This document shows positions 16,568 to 25,940 of a stretch of 64,000 nucleotides of DNA, one piece after another; the first letter of the stretch is position 1, and every line of letters starts with the position of its first letter. The notes under the pieces were generated by a model. The model saw only the letters and a program-made list of their open reading frames with translations. It was not told the DNA's origin and did not search any database. This stretch comes from CAYVTD01 sp964454445. Lineage in GTDB: Bacteria; Bacteroidota; Ignavibacteria; Kapaibacteriales; UBA2268. The position numbers and the translations under genes are program-made. The stretch lies in NCBI GenBank assembly GCA_964454445.1, contig CAYVTD010000006.1, forward strand, positions 20,080 through 84,079, read 5' to 3'.

Positions 16568-17299
16568 ATGGAGCTTGAAATAATTGTCTTGGTTTTATTG
16601 ATTTTTTTTGTATCTACTACGATTCGGAGTTTCTTTGGCTTTGGTGATGCTCTGCTCGCTATGCCTTTGCTAACGATCGTTATCGGTGTAAAAACTGCAG
16701 TACCTATTGTGGCTCTTGTAGCCATTATAATTGGATTGAGTATTTTGCTCAAAACTTGGAGGGAGATTAATTTTAAACAGCTAATCCCATTGATAGTAGC
16801 TTCAATAGCTGGTATTCCGATTGGGCTGATTTATTTAAAAGACACAAGCGAAGTAATTGTCAAGTTAGTTCTTGCCATAATACTAATTTCATTCAGTTTG
16901 TACCGTCTCTTTAGACCGAATTTACTTTATTTGAAAAGCGAGCGATTATCTTTTATCTTTGGTCTGTTTTCAGGTATTCTTGGAGGAGCATACAACACAA
17001 ATGGACCGCCAATTGTATTGTATGGAGCAATGAGGCGATGGGAGCCGAGCCAATTTCGTTCGAATTTACAAGGGATTTTTCTACCAACAAATCTGTTTAT
17101 TGCAACCGGTCATGGTCTTGCCGGGTTTTGGACAGAAGAAGCAATTATTTTGTTTTTTTATTGCATACCTGTTGTAATCCTTTCAATCATCTTAGGATCA
17201 TATCTAAACAAGCGGATACCGGCTGAAAAATTTGTCAAACTTGTAGATATTTTCTTAATTATTATTGGTTTGGTGTTGGTGGTGCATTCATTGTTTTAA
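16568..17299 (+). CDS. TauE/SafE family membrane permease
   Basis: 243 residues, almost entirely hydrophobic, with about eight predicted membrane helices and the family landmarks GFGDALLAMPLL near the N-terminus and LGGAYNTNGPPIVLYG in the second half. TauE/SafE proteins export sulfite, sulfoacetate or related organosulfur anions; the substrate here is unassigned. The start is 1 bp after the preceding stop. The 3' end overlaps the convergent TPR gene by 38 bp, so both terminal codon stretches use the same DNA. Confidence 0.85.
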   Translation: MELEIIVLVLLIFFVSTTIRSFFGFGDALLAMPLLTIVIGVKTAVPIVALVAIIIGLSILLKTWREINFKQLIPLIVASIAGIPIGLIYLKDTSEVIVKLVLAIILISFSLYRLFRPNLLYLKSERLSFIFGLFSGILGGAYNTNGPPIVLYGAMRRWEPSQFRSNLQGIFLPTNLFIATGHGLAGFWTEEAIILFFYCIPVVILSIILGSYLNKRIPAEKFVKLVDIFLIIIGLVLVVHSLF

Positions 17300-18083
17300 T
17301 ATAATTCAAGTTTTCCCTTGCTTGCTGATTATTTGGATAATACTTTAAAATATATTCTAACAGCATAGCAGCACTATCGAGTTTGCCGAGTTGACGATAA
17401 CAATAGCCACTCATCAAGAGTAAATTTTCATTTTTTGGATGGAATGTAACTGCCGACATTAAAATATCTTTTGCAGGAGCGTAGTTTTTCTGTTGAATCA
17501 TTGAGTTGCCATAATACAAAGCTGCATTAAGCATCAAATTATGAGCATTATTAGATATATATGATTTCCCATTATCGATTTCAAGCGTTTTTTTAAAGCT
17601 AAAATATGCTGAATCGAACTTGTTTATTCCTATATAATACATCCCTAAGGAAAGAAATGCTTTTGGGTTTGCTGGCTGCTCCTTGACAATATTTCTTATT
17701 TTTTCACCTGCCTTAAGTATTTGTATAGATTTTTCTTTTGAATTAGGCAAATCCATCATAGAGTTTAAAATAGCTTCATTTTTGGCAAGCTTTTCAGCAG
17801 TGGAAATAGATGGCTTTACATCGCTTGCGCTGATAGAGAAAATAAATAATAGAATCCCAAGTAGCAAAGGAAGCAGGAGAATAAAGATATTTAGTTTTTT
17901 AAAAATATTAAAAAATGGGGGCATTTCCATAGCAAAAAGATAGCGATTAAATGAGCTTTGCTCTATTTTGTCTGCTGATTTATTTTTGGCTTGTATGCTT
18001 TTCTTTGAGGCTTTTGCTTGAGTCGCTGGCTCCGGCTTCGTCTCTATCGATTGTATCTTTCTTATTGGCTTTTTTTTGCTCAT
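17262..18083 (-). CDS. Membrane-anchored TPR protein
   Basis: 273 residues. A lysine-rich N-terminal cytoplasmic segment (KKKPIRKIQSIETKPEP) precedes one membrane helix around residues 65-90 (FILLLPLLLGILLFIFSIS). The rest holds about four tetratricopeptide-like repeats (AFLSLGMYYIGINKFDSAYF, ALYYGNSMIQQKNYAPAKD, LMSGYCYRQLGKLDSAAM). It would sit in the inner membrane with the TPRs in the periplasm, as an adaptor for another complex. The start overlaps the stop of the upstream membrane-protein gene by four bases, and its end overlaps the TauE-type gene on the other strand. No specific function is recognised. Confidence 0.72.
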   Translation of the reverse strand: MSKKKPIRKIQSIETKPEPATQAKASKKSIQAKNKSADKIEQSSFNRYLFAMEMPPFFNIFKKLNIFILLLPLLLGILLFIFSISASDVKPSISTAEKLAKNEAILNSMMDLPNSKEKSIQILKAGEKIRNIVKEQPANPKAFLSLGMYYIGINKFDSAYFSFKKTLEIDNGKSYISNNAHNLMLNAALYYGNSMIQQKNYAPAKDILMSAVTFHPKNENLLLMSGYCYRQLGKLDSAAMLLEYILKYYPNNQQARENLNYIKTMNAPPTPNQ

Positions 18084-19915
18084 TTTGATTGCTCTTTCAT
18101 AATTCTAAAACCTTGTTGGAAAGATTCCCCTCTTTTATAGACATTTTTTGCTGTTTTGCCGCAATTTGACGGGATTGGCGAATAACCTGTTGCAGTAGCG
18201 TAATAGACGTTGAAACCATTTACTTCCTCTACATTCAGACTGCCAATATTGTAATCTGGTGGCAAATAAAGTGAATTCCAAAAAACTCCCCTGCCAATAG
18301 TTTGCTTTCTTTGATCGATCATTGTTTTCATATCACTGTAAATATCAATAAATAGATATAATGCAATAGCCGAAAACAAAAGATAAACAGCCGTTTGAAA
18401 CTTGGGAGCAAATTGAAGCTTAATTCTTTTAAAAATATAATTAATCAATATTTGCAATGGCAAGAAAAGCAATATTCCGGCAAAAGCGAACATTATTCCC
18501 CAACCGAACCTAAGATCAGGTGCGGTTTTGAGCCAGAAGATAAAAGATATAGCTGCTATTATAAAAATAATGATATATGCGAAAATTCTACTTTTTTGTC
18601 TGTTAAAATGGTTACTAACTTGTTTTATTCTCGAGAAAAGAGCTATGAAATATATCACAATAGCTGCCAAAAATGCCGCTGAAAGATAATAAATTGTATT
18701 TAATAATTCTTTTAGCATTGGCATGGTTTGGTTTGCAAGCCATACATCATACCATTGTGAAAAACTCATATTATCGAGCGTAGCTCCTTTTGGCACATTT
18801 CTAAACCAGGCAGGGAATTTCGCCCAATTCTCGATGACTTTCTTCGTTTCAGCTACTTTTTCTATTGGCATTTTCCAATCGAATGAAAAAATATCAATAG
18901 CCGGATAAGGAAACAATAAATATCCTGAAAAAATGACATTTCTAATTAAAAATGGTGCCAAGACGATAAGCACTAAGCCTGATAGGACGATTGCATTGCG
19001 GTATTTCTTTGTAAGCAATTCATTAACAAACAGGTAAACCGCGAACAAAACAAGCAAAGCGCCAGATAGCTTAATTGTCATTAAAAATAGCGATATCAAT
19101 GCAAGCGATATCGTCCATAAATTGGTTTTAAAGCTACCCTTTTCTTCGATTATCTGAAGGGCAAAGCAAAAGAAAACCCATGTAAAAATCACTGTTGGCA
19201 CATCAGGGCTTGGGGTGGTAATCCAACCAAGATGTGGATAATGAAATGAATATAAAAATATTGGTATTAGGAATGTTCGAATCCAATTTGAAGCATTAAA
19301 GTTTTTCCTAAACAGATTATTTACTCCGCCTACGCTATAAAAAATAATTAAAAGTAAAAGGAAGTGGCTTAGCGCATTGAATGACATAATACCTAGAAAC
19401 GAAAAGCTGAAAGTAGCAGCTAGAACAATCCATGAACTATTAGTTGCAAGCCTCTCGTGGAGATTGCCCAGACCGGGAACCGCTGCATAATTTTCATGCC
19501 ATTTTATTAGGTGGGAATGATACAAATCTGTGTCGTAATTTGTGCAAGGTATTTCGATTACAAATAGAAAATAACCTATTAACACAATAATCATAATCAA
19601 TCCTGGCAAAGATATCATTCGGGCATTATCGAGCATTTTCCGAACTTCACTTGCTACAAATTGTCTATCAAAGAATAAGTAAATTAAAGAGAGAATTAGC
19701 AAGGTGAGAGTTGTAAAAAGAGCAGTTTTCATAAATATGCTAATTACAGAAGCGATAACTGAAATTATGGCAAGCCCGTTAATGACCACTATTATAAAAG
19801 GTAAAGGCTTGTCTTCACTTAGCCGGAAGAGCCTGTTCATCAATCTGATGGAAAAAATGCCATAGATAAACGAAAGTGAAAATAAATAAATGCATATTCC
19901 TATTATTGCAAGCAT
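18080..19915 (-). CDS. Polytopic membrane protein, LIC_10190-like (GT-C-type)
   Basis: About 611 residues from the ATG at 19915, with a dozen or so hydrophobic helices. The start is chosen because an aaggag motif lies 7 bases before this ATG; a longer frame exists to 19966 but would overlap the preceding gene. The loop NYDTDLYHSHLIKWHENY followed by PGLGNLHERLATNSS is characteristic of the LIC_10190 family of bacterial membrane proteins as I remember it. That family resembles GT-C glycosyltransferases using lipid-linked sugars. The glycosyltransferase gene immediately upstream (11 bp) may supply its substrate. Activity is inferred, not shown. Confidence 0.75.
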   Translation of the reverse strand: MLAIIGICIYLFSLSFIYGIFSIRLMNRLFRLSEDKPLPFIIVVINGLAIISVIASVISIFMKTALFTTLTLLILSLIYLFFDRQFVASEVRKMLDNARMISLPGLIMIIVLIGYFLFVIEIPCTNYDTDLYHSHLIKWHENYAAVPGLGNLHERLATNSSWIVLAATFSFSFLGIMSFNALSHFLLLLIIFYSVGGVNNLFRKNFNASNWIRTFLIPIFLYSFHYPHLGWITTPSPDVPTVIFTWVFFCFALQIIEEKGSFKTNLWTISLALISLFLMTIKLSGALLVLFAVYLFVNELLTKKYRNAIVLSGLVLIVLAPFLIRNVIFSGYLLFPYPAIDIFSFDWKMPIEKVAETKKVIENWAKFPAWFRNVPKGATLDNMSFSQWYDVWLANQTMPMLKELLNTIYYLSAAFLAAIVIYFIALFSRIKQVSNHFNRQKSRIFAYIIIFIIAAISFIFWLKTAPDLRFGWGIMFAFAGILLFLPLQILINYIFKRIKLQFAPKFQTAVYLLFSAIALYLFIDIYSDMKTMIDQRKQTIGRGVFWNSLYLPPDYNIGSLNVEEVNGFNVYYATATGYSPIPSNCGKTAKNVYKRGESFQQGFRIMKEQSK

Positions 19916-19926
19916 AATGTTACTCC

Positions 19927-20628
19927 TTATATCCTCTTGAATATATTGTATTTTAAAATACACCAAACGGCTCGGAATCCATCTTTAAAACCAATTTTTT
20001 TTCCTTCATCATAAGTCCTACCATAATAGGAAATACCAACTTCAAAGATTCGGCATTTTAGCTTTGCGATTTTTGCTGTCATCTCGGGTTCAATTCCAAA
20101 GCGCTGCTCTTCCAAATTTATTTTTTTTAATATATCAGAACGAAAGACCTTATAGCAAGTCTCCATATCAGTCAGATTAAGGTCGGTAAGCATATTTGAT
20201 AGAAGAGTAAGGAATCCATTGCCGAGCCGGTGCCAAAAATAAACTACCCGATGTGGCTCGCCGCCCATAAATCGAGAACCGAAAACAACATCTGCCTTGT
20301 CGTCGATAATTGGTTTCATTAACTTAATATATTCCTTAGGATCGTATTCCAAATCAGCATCTTGTATGATAACAATATCGCCTGTGCAATGCTTGAAGCC
20401 AGTTTGCAAAGCGCCTCCCTTACCTTTGTTTTTAGGGTGAAAAAACTTTATTATACTCGGATCGTCGATTTGTCGCAATAATTCGGTAGTTCCATCGCTC
20501 GAGCAGTCGTCCACAATGATAATCTCTTTTTCAAAATCGGAAGGTATCGTGCTGTTTTTCACACTTTCGATAATCTCGAGAAGGGTATTTACTTCGTTAT
20601 ACGTAGGAATTACTATTGAAACTTTCAT
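19927..20628 (-). CDS. Family 2 glycosyltransferase (DPM/UppP-sugar synthase-like)
   Basis: 233 residues, a compact GT-A domain without C-terminal membrane helices. It shows IVIPTYNEVNTL, the VDDCSSDGT nucleotide-binding turn, NKGKGGALQTG, the DAD metal motif at D90-D92 (IQDADLEYD) and GSRFMGG. This is the layout of soluble dolichol-phosphate-mannose-synthase-like enzymes, which make polyprenyl-phosphate sugars. Its neighbour is a GT-C-like membrane protein whose start follows 11 bp after this stop. This suggests a donor-synthesis and transfer pair for decorating envelope components or exported proteins. Confidence 0.85.
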   Translation of the reverse strand: MKVSIVIPTYNEVNTLLEIIESVKNSTIPSDFEKEIIIVDDCSSDGTTELLRQIDDPSIIKFFHPKNKGKGGALQTGFKHCTGDIVIIQDADLEYDPKEYIKLMKPIIDDKADVVFGSRFMGGEPHRVVYFWHRLGNGFLTLLSNMLTDLNLTDMETCYKVFRSDILKKINLEEQRFGIEPEMTAKIAKLKCRIFEVGISYYGRTYDEGKKIGFKDGFRAVWCILKYNIFKRI

Positions 20629-20663
20629 AGTATATATTTGAATGAAATTCTAAATAACAGGGA

Positions 20664-22070
20664 CTATTTCTTTTTGGATCTGAAGCCCTGAACATCAATG
20701 CCATATTTCCGAATTTTATTATGCAAGGTTTCTCTGCTAATACCCAAATGGGCGGCAGATTTACTAACATTGCCCTTGTTTTGCTCGAGAATCAATTCGA
20801 TATTGTTTTTATCAACTTCGGCAAGAAAATCCTTTTGCGATTTGGAGTTAGGAGTCGAAGCAAGAAAAGGTTTCTCATTTTTGCTGGCAGGATAACCCGA
20901 ATCAATAGATTTTGCTTTGTGAATATCGGCAACTTCAACACTATTACTTTTCAAAGTAAGCAAGACACGCCTCATTACGCTGAGAAGTTCGCGAACATTG
21001 CCGTTCCATTTTTGCTCCTGAAGATACTCTATTGCAGTTGGAGAGAGGATTTTCTCTTCTTTATATTGGTGATTATGTTGCATTACAAAATGCTCGACTA
21101 TCTCGGGAATGTCTTCGATTCTGTCCTCCAAGGTTGGAATGTGTATCTCACATTCCCGCAGCCGGTGGTAAAGCTGCTCGCGGAAGTTGCCCTCTTTAAT
21201 GTTTGCCATTAAATCTTTATCTGTAGCAGAGACAAAGCGAAGGTCTATTTCTTCACTTTCGGTCGAGCCAACGCGCCGAATAGTCTTTTCTTCAATTGGA
21301 TTGAGCAGGTTAGCTTGCAGATTCAAAGGGAGATCGCCAATTTCATCGAGGAATAGTGTGCCTTTGTTTGCCTGATGGAATAAACCTTTTTTTGTTTCGT
21401 TTGCACCTGAAAAAGAGCCTTTTAAATGTCCAAAAAGCTCACTTTGAAACAAATCACGCTGAATATTTGGTATATCAACAATTACGAATGGCGATTTGCT
21501 GCGGGCACTAATTGAGTGGATTGCCTGAGCTACCAATTTCTTGCCTGTGCCAGTATCTCCAGTTACTAAAATGTTCAAATCAGTTCTGCCATAACGAATT
21601 ATGCTGTCTCCGACTTCGATTATACTGTCGCTCGAGCCGTATAAGCCTTGAGAGCGAAGAAACATTCCGATTTCTTTGGCATCTCCTTTTAAATGAAATC
21701 TTTCGAGTGCAGTATGTATTACATCTTTCAGTTTGCTTCTATTTAAAACATTTTTTTCGATGAAATTCACTGCACCGAGTTTTGTCGCACGCACAGCTGT
21801 TTCGATTGTTCCTTTTCCGCTTATCATTATAACAGGTAACTCAGGATAATAACGTTTGCAATGCTCTAAAATGTTTAATCCAGTTAGATTATCTGCAGGA
21901 GCAAACTCGATATCAAGTAAAGCAGCTGATAAATTCTTGTGATTCTTGTCAATGTATTGTATTGCAGCCGAAGGATTTTGCAAGCACTCTGTTTCGTAGC
22001 CAAATGAAGCAGTTAAACTAGCCAAAGTCTCGCAAAAATCCATATTATCATCAACAATTAAAATTTTCAT
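20664..22070 (-). CDS. NtrC-family sigma-54-dependent response regulator
   Basis: 468 residues. A receiver domain (acidic pair D7-D8, phospho-site in ALLDIEF) is followed by an AAA+ domain with Walker A GDTGTGKK, Walker B LFLDEIGDLP and an arginine-finger segment FREQLYHRLR. The C-terminus is a Fis-type helix-turn-helix (SKSAAHLGISRETLHNKIRK). It would activate sigma-54 promoters when phosphorylated. The loop that contacts sigma-54 reads GSFSGA instead of the usual GAFTGA. No partner kinase is adjacent. It lies 9 bp after a lipoprotein gene and 35 bp before a glycosyltransferase gene on the same strand. Confidence 0.92.
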   Translation of the reverse strand: MKILIVDDNMDFCETLASLTASFGYETECLQNPSAAIQYIDKNHKNLSAALLDIEFAPADNLTGLNILEHCKRYYPELPVIMISGKGTIETAVRATKLGAVNFIEKNVLNRSKLKDVIHTALERFHLKGDAKEIGMFLRSQGLYGSSDSIIEVGDSIIRYGRTDLNILVTGDTGTGKKLVAQAIHSISARSKSPFVIVDIPNIQRDLFQSELFGHLKGSFSGANETKKGLFHQANKGTLFLDEIGDLPLNLQANLLNPIEEKTIRRVGSTESEEIDLRFVSATDKDLMANIKEGNFREQLYHRLRECEIHIPTLEDRIEDIPEIVEHFVMQHNHQYKEEKILSPTAIEYLQEQKWNGNVRELLSVMRRVLLTLKSNSVEVADIHKAKSIDSGYPASKNEKPFLASTPNSKSQKDFLAEVDKNNIELILEQNKGNVSKSAAHLGISRETLHNKIRKYGIDVQGFRSKKK

Positions 22071-22079
22071 TTTTAACCC

Positions 22080-22547
22080 TTATCTAACAGGAATTTGTTC
22101 CATATACTTTTGCAAACTGTCGTAGATAAACTGGAAACTGCTATTCGTTTCTGTTATAAAAACTGGATTCCAGATGGCACGCATTGTTACAGAAGTAGTT
22201 TTATTTGAATATTCAATAAACCTTGATGTATCTGCTGGCACATTAATAACCTGCACCTTGAGAAACATCTTTTCCAAATTATTTACAATATCACAATATT
22301 TCTCATTATCAAGTTTGCCAATTTTTTGTAAATCAATATCTTTGTTCAACTTTCTTGTAATACTATATAATTCAGCATCATTCGTCAGTTCATAACCTTT
22401 CATAATAGCTTCTTTCGGATAATACTCGCCCCAGGAAATTTTTAATTCTTTATTAATTTCCGATTGGCAGCCAGCTTTTTGGGATTTGCACCCGGGAATG
22501 AAACAAGCGAAAATAATAGCTGAAATAAAAATAATAAGACTTTTCAT
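22080..22547 (-). CDS. Lipoprotein of unknown function
   Basis: About 155 residues. The leader MKSLIIFISAIIFACFIPGC ends in a plausible lipobox, so the protein is probably lipid-modified and outside the cytoplasm. An ATG at 22562 in the same frame would add five residues; the start at 22547 gives the more standard leader. The mature part is mixed alpha/beta with no motif I recognise. It ends 9 bp before the NtrC-type regulator gene and is probably the first gene of that operon. The adjacency could mean a sensing role, but nothing in the sequence demonstrates it. Confidence 0.62.
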   Translation of the reverse strand: MKSLIIFISAIIFACFIPGCKSQKAGCQSEINKELKISWGEYYPKEAIMKGYELTNDAELYSITRKLNKDIDLQKIGKLDNEKYCDIVNNLEKMFLKVQVINVPADTSRFIEYSNKTTSVTMRAIWNPVFITETNSSFQFIYDSLQKYMEQIPVR

Positions 22548-22632
22548 CAATAATGTAAACATTTTTAATCAAAAAATAATCCAAAAAAAAGAATTAGCAA
22601 TATAATAAATAATTGTAAAAAATCCATAAAAA

Positions 22633-24096
22633 TTATAAATATCCCTTTTCCTTTTTATCAAGAAAAGCTTCAATACGTTTAAAACATTCGTCCCTGCCCA
22701 GAACCTCCATTGTTTCAAACATTCCCGCCCCAGTGGATTTGCCGGTGATCATCAATCTAAGTGGATGAACTATCTCTTTGAATTTCAAACTATTTTCATC
22801 TGCATATTGTTTTGCAGCGTTATGAGTGCTGTCGTGTGTAAAATCATGCACAGATTTTAATTTAGCTATTAAACCGGTAATTGTTTCTGGAGTATCATCT
22901 TTCCAATGTTTGTTCATATATTCTAATTCATATTCAGCAGGAATACTAAACATATAAGGGTGATTTTCGAGGATGTCGCTAACAAAGGTAATTCTTTCGA
23001 TGAAAAGCGAAACTGTTTTTTCGAGATATTCTTGAGGACGAGGACTGATTTGCATTTTCTCTAAAATATTTGCTAGTTGCACGGCAAGCTCCTGTATAGG
23101 CGTCTTCTTTAAATATTGGGCATTCATCCAGTCGAGTTTTTGAGTATCGAAAACAGCTCCACCCTTGTTCACCTTTTCTAGATTAAAGCTTTCAACAAGT
23201 TGCTGGATATCGTAAATCTCTTCATTAGCGGAAGGATTCCACCCGAGTAAAGCCACAAAGTTAACAAAAGCATCCCGCAGATAGCCTTTTTCGCGAAAGT
23301 CTTCGACAGCAACGCTGCCTTGTCGCTTGCTCAGCTTTGATTTGTCTTTATTCAAAAGTAAAGGTAAATGGGCAAAAGCGGGAACTTGCCAGCTGAAAGC
23401 ATTATAAAGTAAAATGTGCTTTGGCGTCGATGGCAACCATTCTTCGCCTCTTATAACGTGAGATATTTTCATTAAGTGATCGTCCACAACATTGGCAAGG
23501 TGATATGTCGGGAAACCGTCTGATTTCATTAAAACTTGATCATCTATATCGACACCTTTGACCTTGATTTCTCCGCGGATAATATCTTTGAAAACAATTA
23601 TTTCTTCTGGATCAACTTTTAAACGGACAACCTTTGGAAAATCGGAATTAAGCAACTTATCGACTTCTTCTTTGCTCAATGTCAAACTGTTTCGCATTTT
23701 TTCACGGATGTATTTTGGGTCTTTCTTTTGTGCTTGCAGTTCGGCACGCATTATTTCGATTTCTTCGGGTGTGTCGAAAGCATAATAGGCAGTCTCGTTT
23801 TCAATGAGTTTTGCTGTATATTCCTTATATATTTCAAGACGTTGCGATTGAATATAAGGACCATAAGGGCCACCTTGTTTTGGGCTTTCGTCGAAGTCAA
23901 TGCCTGCCCATTGGAGCGATTGCATCAGATTCTCTTCAGCATTTTCCACATAGCGGCTGCGGTCGGTATCTTCTAGCCGCAAAATAATTTTACCGCCATT
24001 TTTACGGGCAAAAAGCCAATTATACAAGCAGGTGCGAAGACCACCCACATGCAAAAAACCGGTAGGCGAAGGGGCAAACCTTACTCTTATTTCCAT
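22633..24096 (-). CDS. gltX: Glutamyl-tRNA synthetase
   Basis: 487 residues, the normal length of bacterial GltX. The class I signature is FAPSPTGFLHVGG near the N-terminus (HIGH-equivalent), and the second signature is KLSKRQGS near residue 250. The LEDTD motif and the HVIRGEEWLPSTPKH segment are also present. It charges tRNA-Glu with glutamate in the cytoplasm. A Bacteroidetes -7-like TAAATTTG sits on the minus strand at 24134-24141, about 40 bp upstream of the start, without a convincing -33 element. Only one GltX/GlnS-type gene is visible here, so it could also be part of the indirect Gln-tRNA route. Confidence 0.97.
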   Translation of the reverse strand: MEIRVRFAPSPTGFLHVGGLRTCLYNWLFARKNGGKIILRLEDTDRSRYVENAEENLMQSLQWAGIDFDESPKQGGPYGPYIQSQRLEIYKEYTAKLIENETAYYAFDTPEEIEIMRAELQAQKKDPKYIREKMRNSLTLSKEEVDKLLNSDFPKVVRLKVDPEEIIVFKDIIRGEIKVKGVDIDDQVLMKSDGFPTYHLANVVDDHLMKISHVIRGEEWLPSTPKHILLYNAFSWQVPAFAHLPLLLNKDKSKLSKRQGSVAVEDFREKGYLRDAFVNFVALLGWNPSANEEIYDIQQLVESFNLEKVNKGGAVFDTQKLDWMNAQYLKKTPIQELAVQLANILEKMQISPRPQEYLEKTVSLFIERITFVSDILENHPYMFSIPAEYELEYMNKHWKDDTPETITGLIAKLKSVHDFTHDSTHNAAKQYADENSLKFKEIVHPLRLMITGKSTGAGMFETMEVLGRDECFKRIEAFLDKKEKGYL

Positions 24097-24353
24097 TTCT
24101 TGTCCATTTATAATTTTTTCTTACAATAAATTACAAATTTACAATAATCAGGCGAAACTATCACTAATAAATACTGTTTTTTATAGTTACTCAAGAAATT
24201 TGGAAAGGTCATTAATGCTATTAATCACAAATAAAAATGATGCAATAACGTTTATATTTTCTTTATATTTCGGTTAATAAAGAATAATGAAATTTTGGTA
24301 TAAAAAATGATATTGCTTTATTACAATGAAAGAGACTTGTTAATGTTATATAA

Positions 24354-24770
24354 ATGAAAAACCCAATAATAACAATAGGAAAACAGCTTGTTAGCGAGAA
24401 AGACTCGATTCAAGATATAAAACCGATGATGAATGCTATACGCAATGCAATTGATATTAGCGATGAAAAGTTTTTTTTGATGATGGTAGCTGCTACCGAA
24501 GCAGTAAATAATGCCATAATACACGGTAACAAGCTCGATAGAGATAAAAAAACAATAATAGATATCTCTGCTAGCAAAAACTTGGTTAAAATTGAAGTAA
24601 AAGACAACGGAACTGGCTTCAATTGCAATTGCCTCGACGACCCGCGAAAACCCGAGAACTTGTTGAAAGAAGGTGGCAGGGGCGTATTTTTAATACGCCA
24701 TATAGCCGACCGTGTCGAATTTCGTTGTTCAGCGTGTGGCTCTCGCGTGTTGATGGAATTTGACTTATAG
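24354..24770 (+). CDS. RsbW-like ATP-binding anti-sigma-factor/serine kinase
   Basis: 138 residues, a single GHKL ATPase domain of the HATPase_c_2 type. The N-box is AATEAVNNAIIHGN, the G1 box is KDNGTGF and the G2 box is GGRGVFLIRHIAD. Proteins of this size act as anti-sigma factors or as kinases of STAS anti-anti-sigma proteins in partner-switching systems. Neither a STAS protein, a PP2C phosphatase nor a sigma factor is encoded nearby, so its partners must lie elsewhere. Two cysteines close to the C-terminus (CSACG) are a small oddity of unknown meaning. Confidence 0.85.
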   Translation: MKNPIITIGKQLVSEKDSIQDIKPMMNAIRNAIDISDEKFFLMMVAATEAVNNAIIHGNKLDRDKKTIIDISASKNLVKIEVKDNGTGFNCNCLDDPRKPENLLKEGGRGVFLIRHIADRVEFRCSACGSRVLMEFDL

Positions 24771-24838
24771 CTCCAGATAATGCCGAACTTTAGCTACTTA
24801 TTTATTATTATAATTAGGAAAATAATACTAATATAAAT

Positions 24839-25930
24839 ATGAACGACCAGAACCCATTTCCAATCAACTATCCCCGCCGCCATAGCCGTCCCGTTTTTGT
24901 CGGAGATATTCAAATCGGTGGAGATGCGCCAGTTAGCGTGCAAACCATGACAAAAACCAAAACTGCCGATGTCAAAGCGACACTCGAACAGATTGCCCGT
25001 TGCAAAGATGCAGGCGTTGATATTGTACGCATAACGGTTAATGACAAAGCTGCCGCCGAAGCGTTTGGGGAAATAGTGAAAAAAACTACCGTTCCAATAG
25101 TTGCCGACATCCATTTCAACCATGTTTTTGCACTTATGGCAATCGAAGCAGGAGCGGCGAAGGTGCGCATTAATCCTGGAAATATTGGCAGTAAAGACAG
25201 AATAAAACAAGTCCTTGACAAAGCAAAAGAAAGGAATATCCCGATAAGAATAGGAGTAAATTCAGGCTCGCTCGAAAAGGATATTCTTGAAAAACATGGC
25301 TATCCTTCGGCAGAAGCACTTTTCGAAAGCGCGATGAGACATGCTAACATAGCACAGGAATTTGGTTTTGATGATATTATCATAGCTGTAAAATCAACTA
25401 GCGTCAAACTAATGATCCAAGCATATCGAATGATAGCTCAAAAAACCGATTTTCCACTTCATCTTGGCGTTACCGAGGCAGGAACATTTACTGCGGGAAC
25501 AATCAAATCATCTGTGGGCATCGGCACTCTACTCGCTGAAGGCATTGGCGATACAATCCGTGTCTCTCTAACCGACGAACCCGAGCAAGAGGTCGAAGTT
25601 GGAAGACAAATTTTACGTTCGCTCGGATTTGCACAAACTGGTATAGAAATCATTTCCTGCCCGACATGCGGACGGCTCGAAGTGGATTTAATAAGAATCG
25701 CCAAGGAACTCGAAGAAGCGCTCAAAGGAGTTAAGAAAAACATTCAAATATCTGTGTTAGGTTGTGCTGTCAATGGACCAGGCGAGGCAAAAGAAGCTGA
25801 TATTGGAATAGCTGCCGGAAAAAACTCCGCCCTTTTGTTTAAAAAGGGCGTTGTTGTGAAAAAAATTAAAGAAAGCGAAATTGTTACTGAAATCTGCCGT
25901 GAAGTCGAGCTTTTCGATGATGGCAAATGA
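24839..25930 (+). CDS. ispG: 4-hydroxy-3-methylbut-2-en-1-yl diphosphate synthase IspG (GcpE)
   Basis: 363 residues. It catalyses the penultimate step of the MEP isoprenoid pathway. The TIM-barrel part contains VSVQTMTKTKTAD and IVRITVND. The [4Fe-4S] ligands are C274 and C277 (SCPTCGR) and C309 (VLGCAVNGPGE), with E316 as the fourth ligand, spaced as in the E. coli enzyme. This is the short two-domain form; many Bacteroidia carry a ~600-residue version with an inserted domain, so the short form is a useful taxonomic hint. It converges on a crotonase-like gene with only 10 bp between stops. Confidence 0.97.
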   Translation: MNDQNPFPINYPRRHSRPVFVGDIQIGGDAPVSVQTMTKTKTADVKATLEQIARCKDAGVDIVRITVNDKAAAEAFGEIVKKTTVPIVADIHFNHVFALMAIEAGAAKVRINPGNIGSKDRIKQVLDKAKERNIPIRIGVNSGSLEKDILEKHGYPSAEALFESAMRHANIAQEFGFDDIIIAVKSTSVKLMIQAYRMIAQKTDFPLHLGVTEAGTFTAGTIKSSVGIGTLLAEGIGDTIRVSLTDEPEQEVEVGRQILRSLGFAQTGIEIISCPTCGRLEVDLIRIAKELEEALKGVKKNIQISVLGCAVNGPGEAKEADIGIAAGKNSALLFKKGVVVKKIKESEIVTEICREVELFDDGK

Positions 25931-25940
25931 GTTTTTTTAA

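Noticed and set aside
20721..21212. 163-codon plus-strand open frame inside the NtrC-type gene
   Set aside because: It is antisense to conserved AAA+ and Fis domains and has no recognisable protein features.
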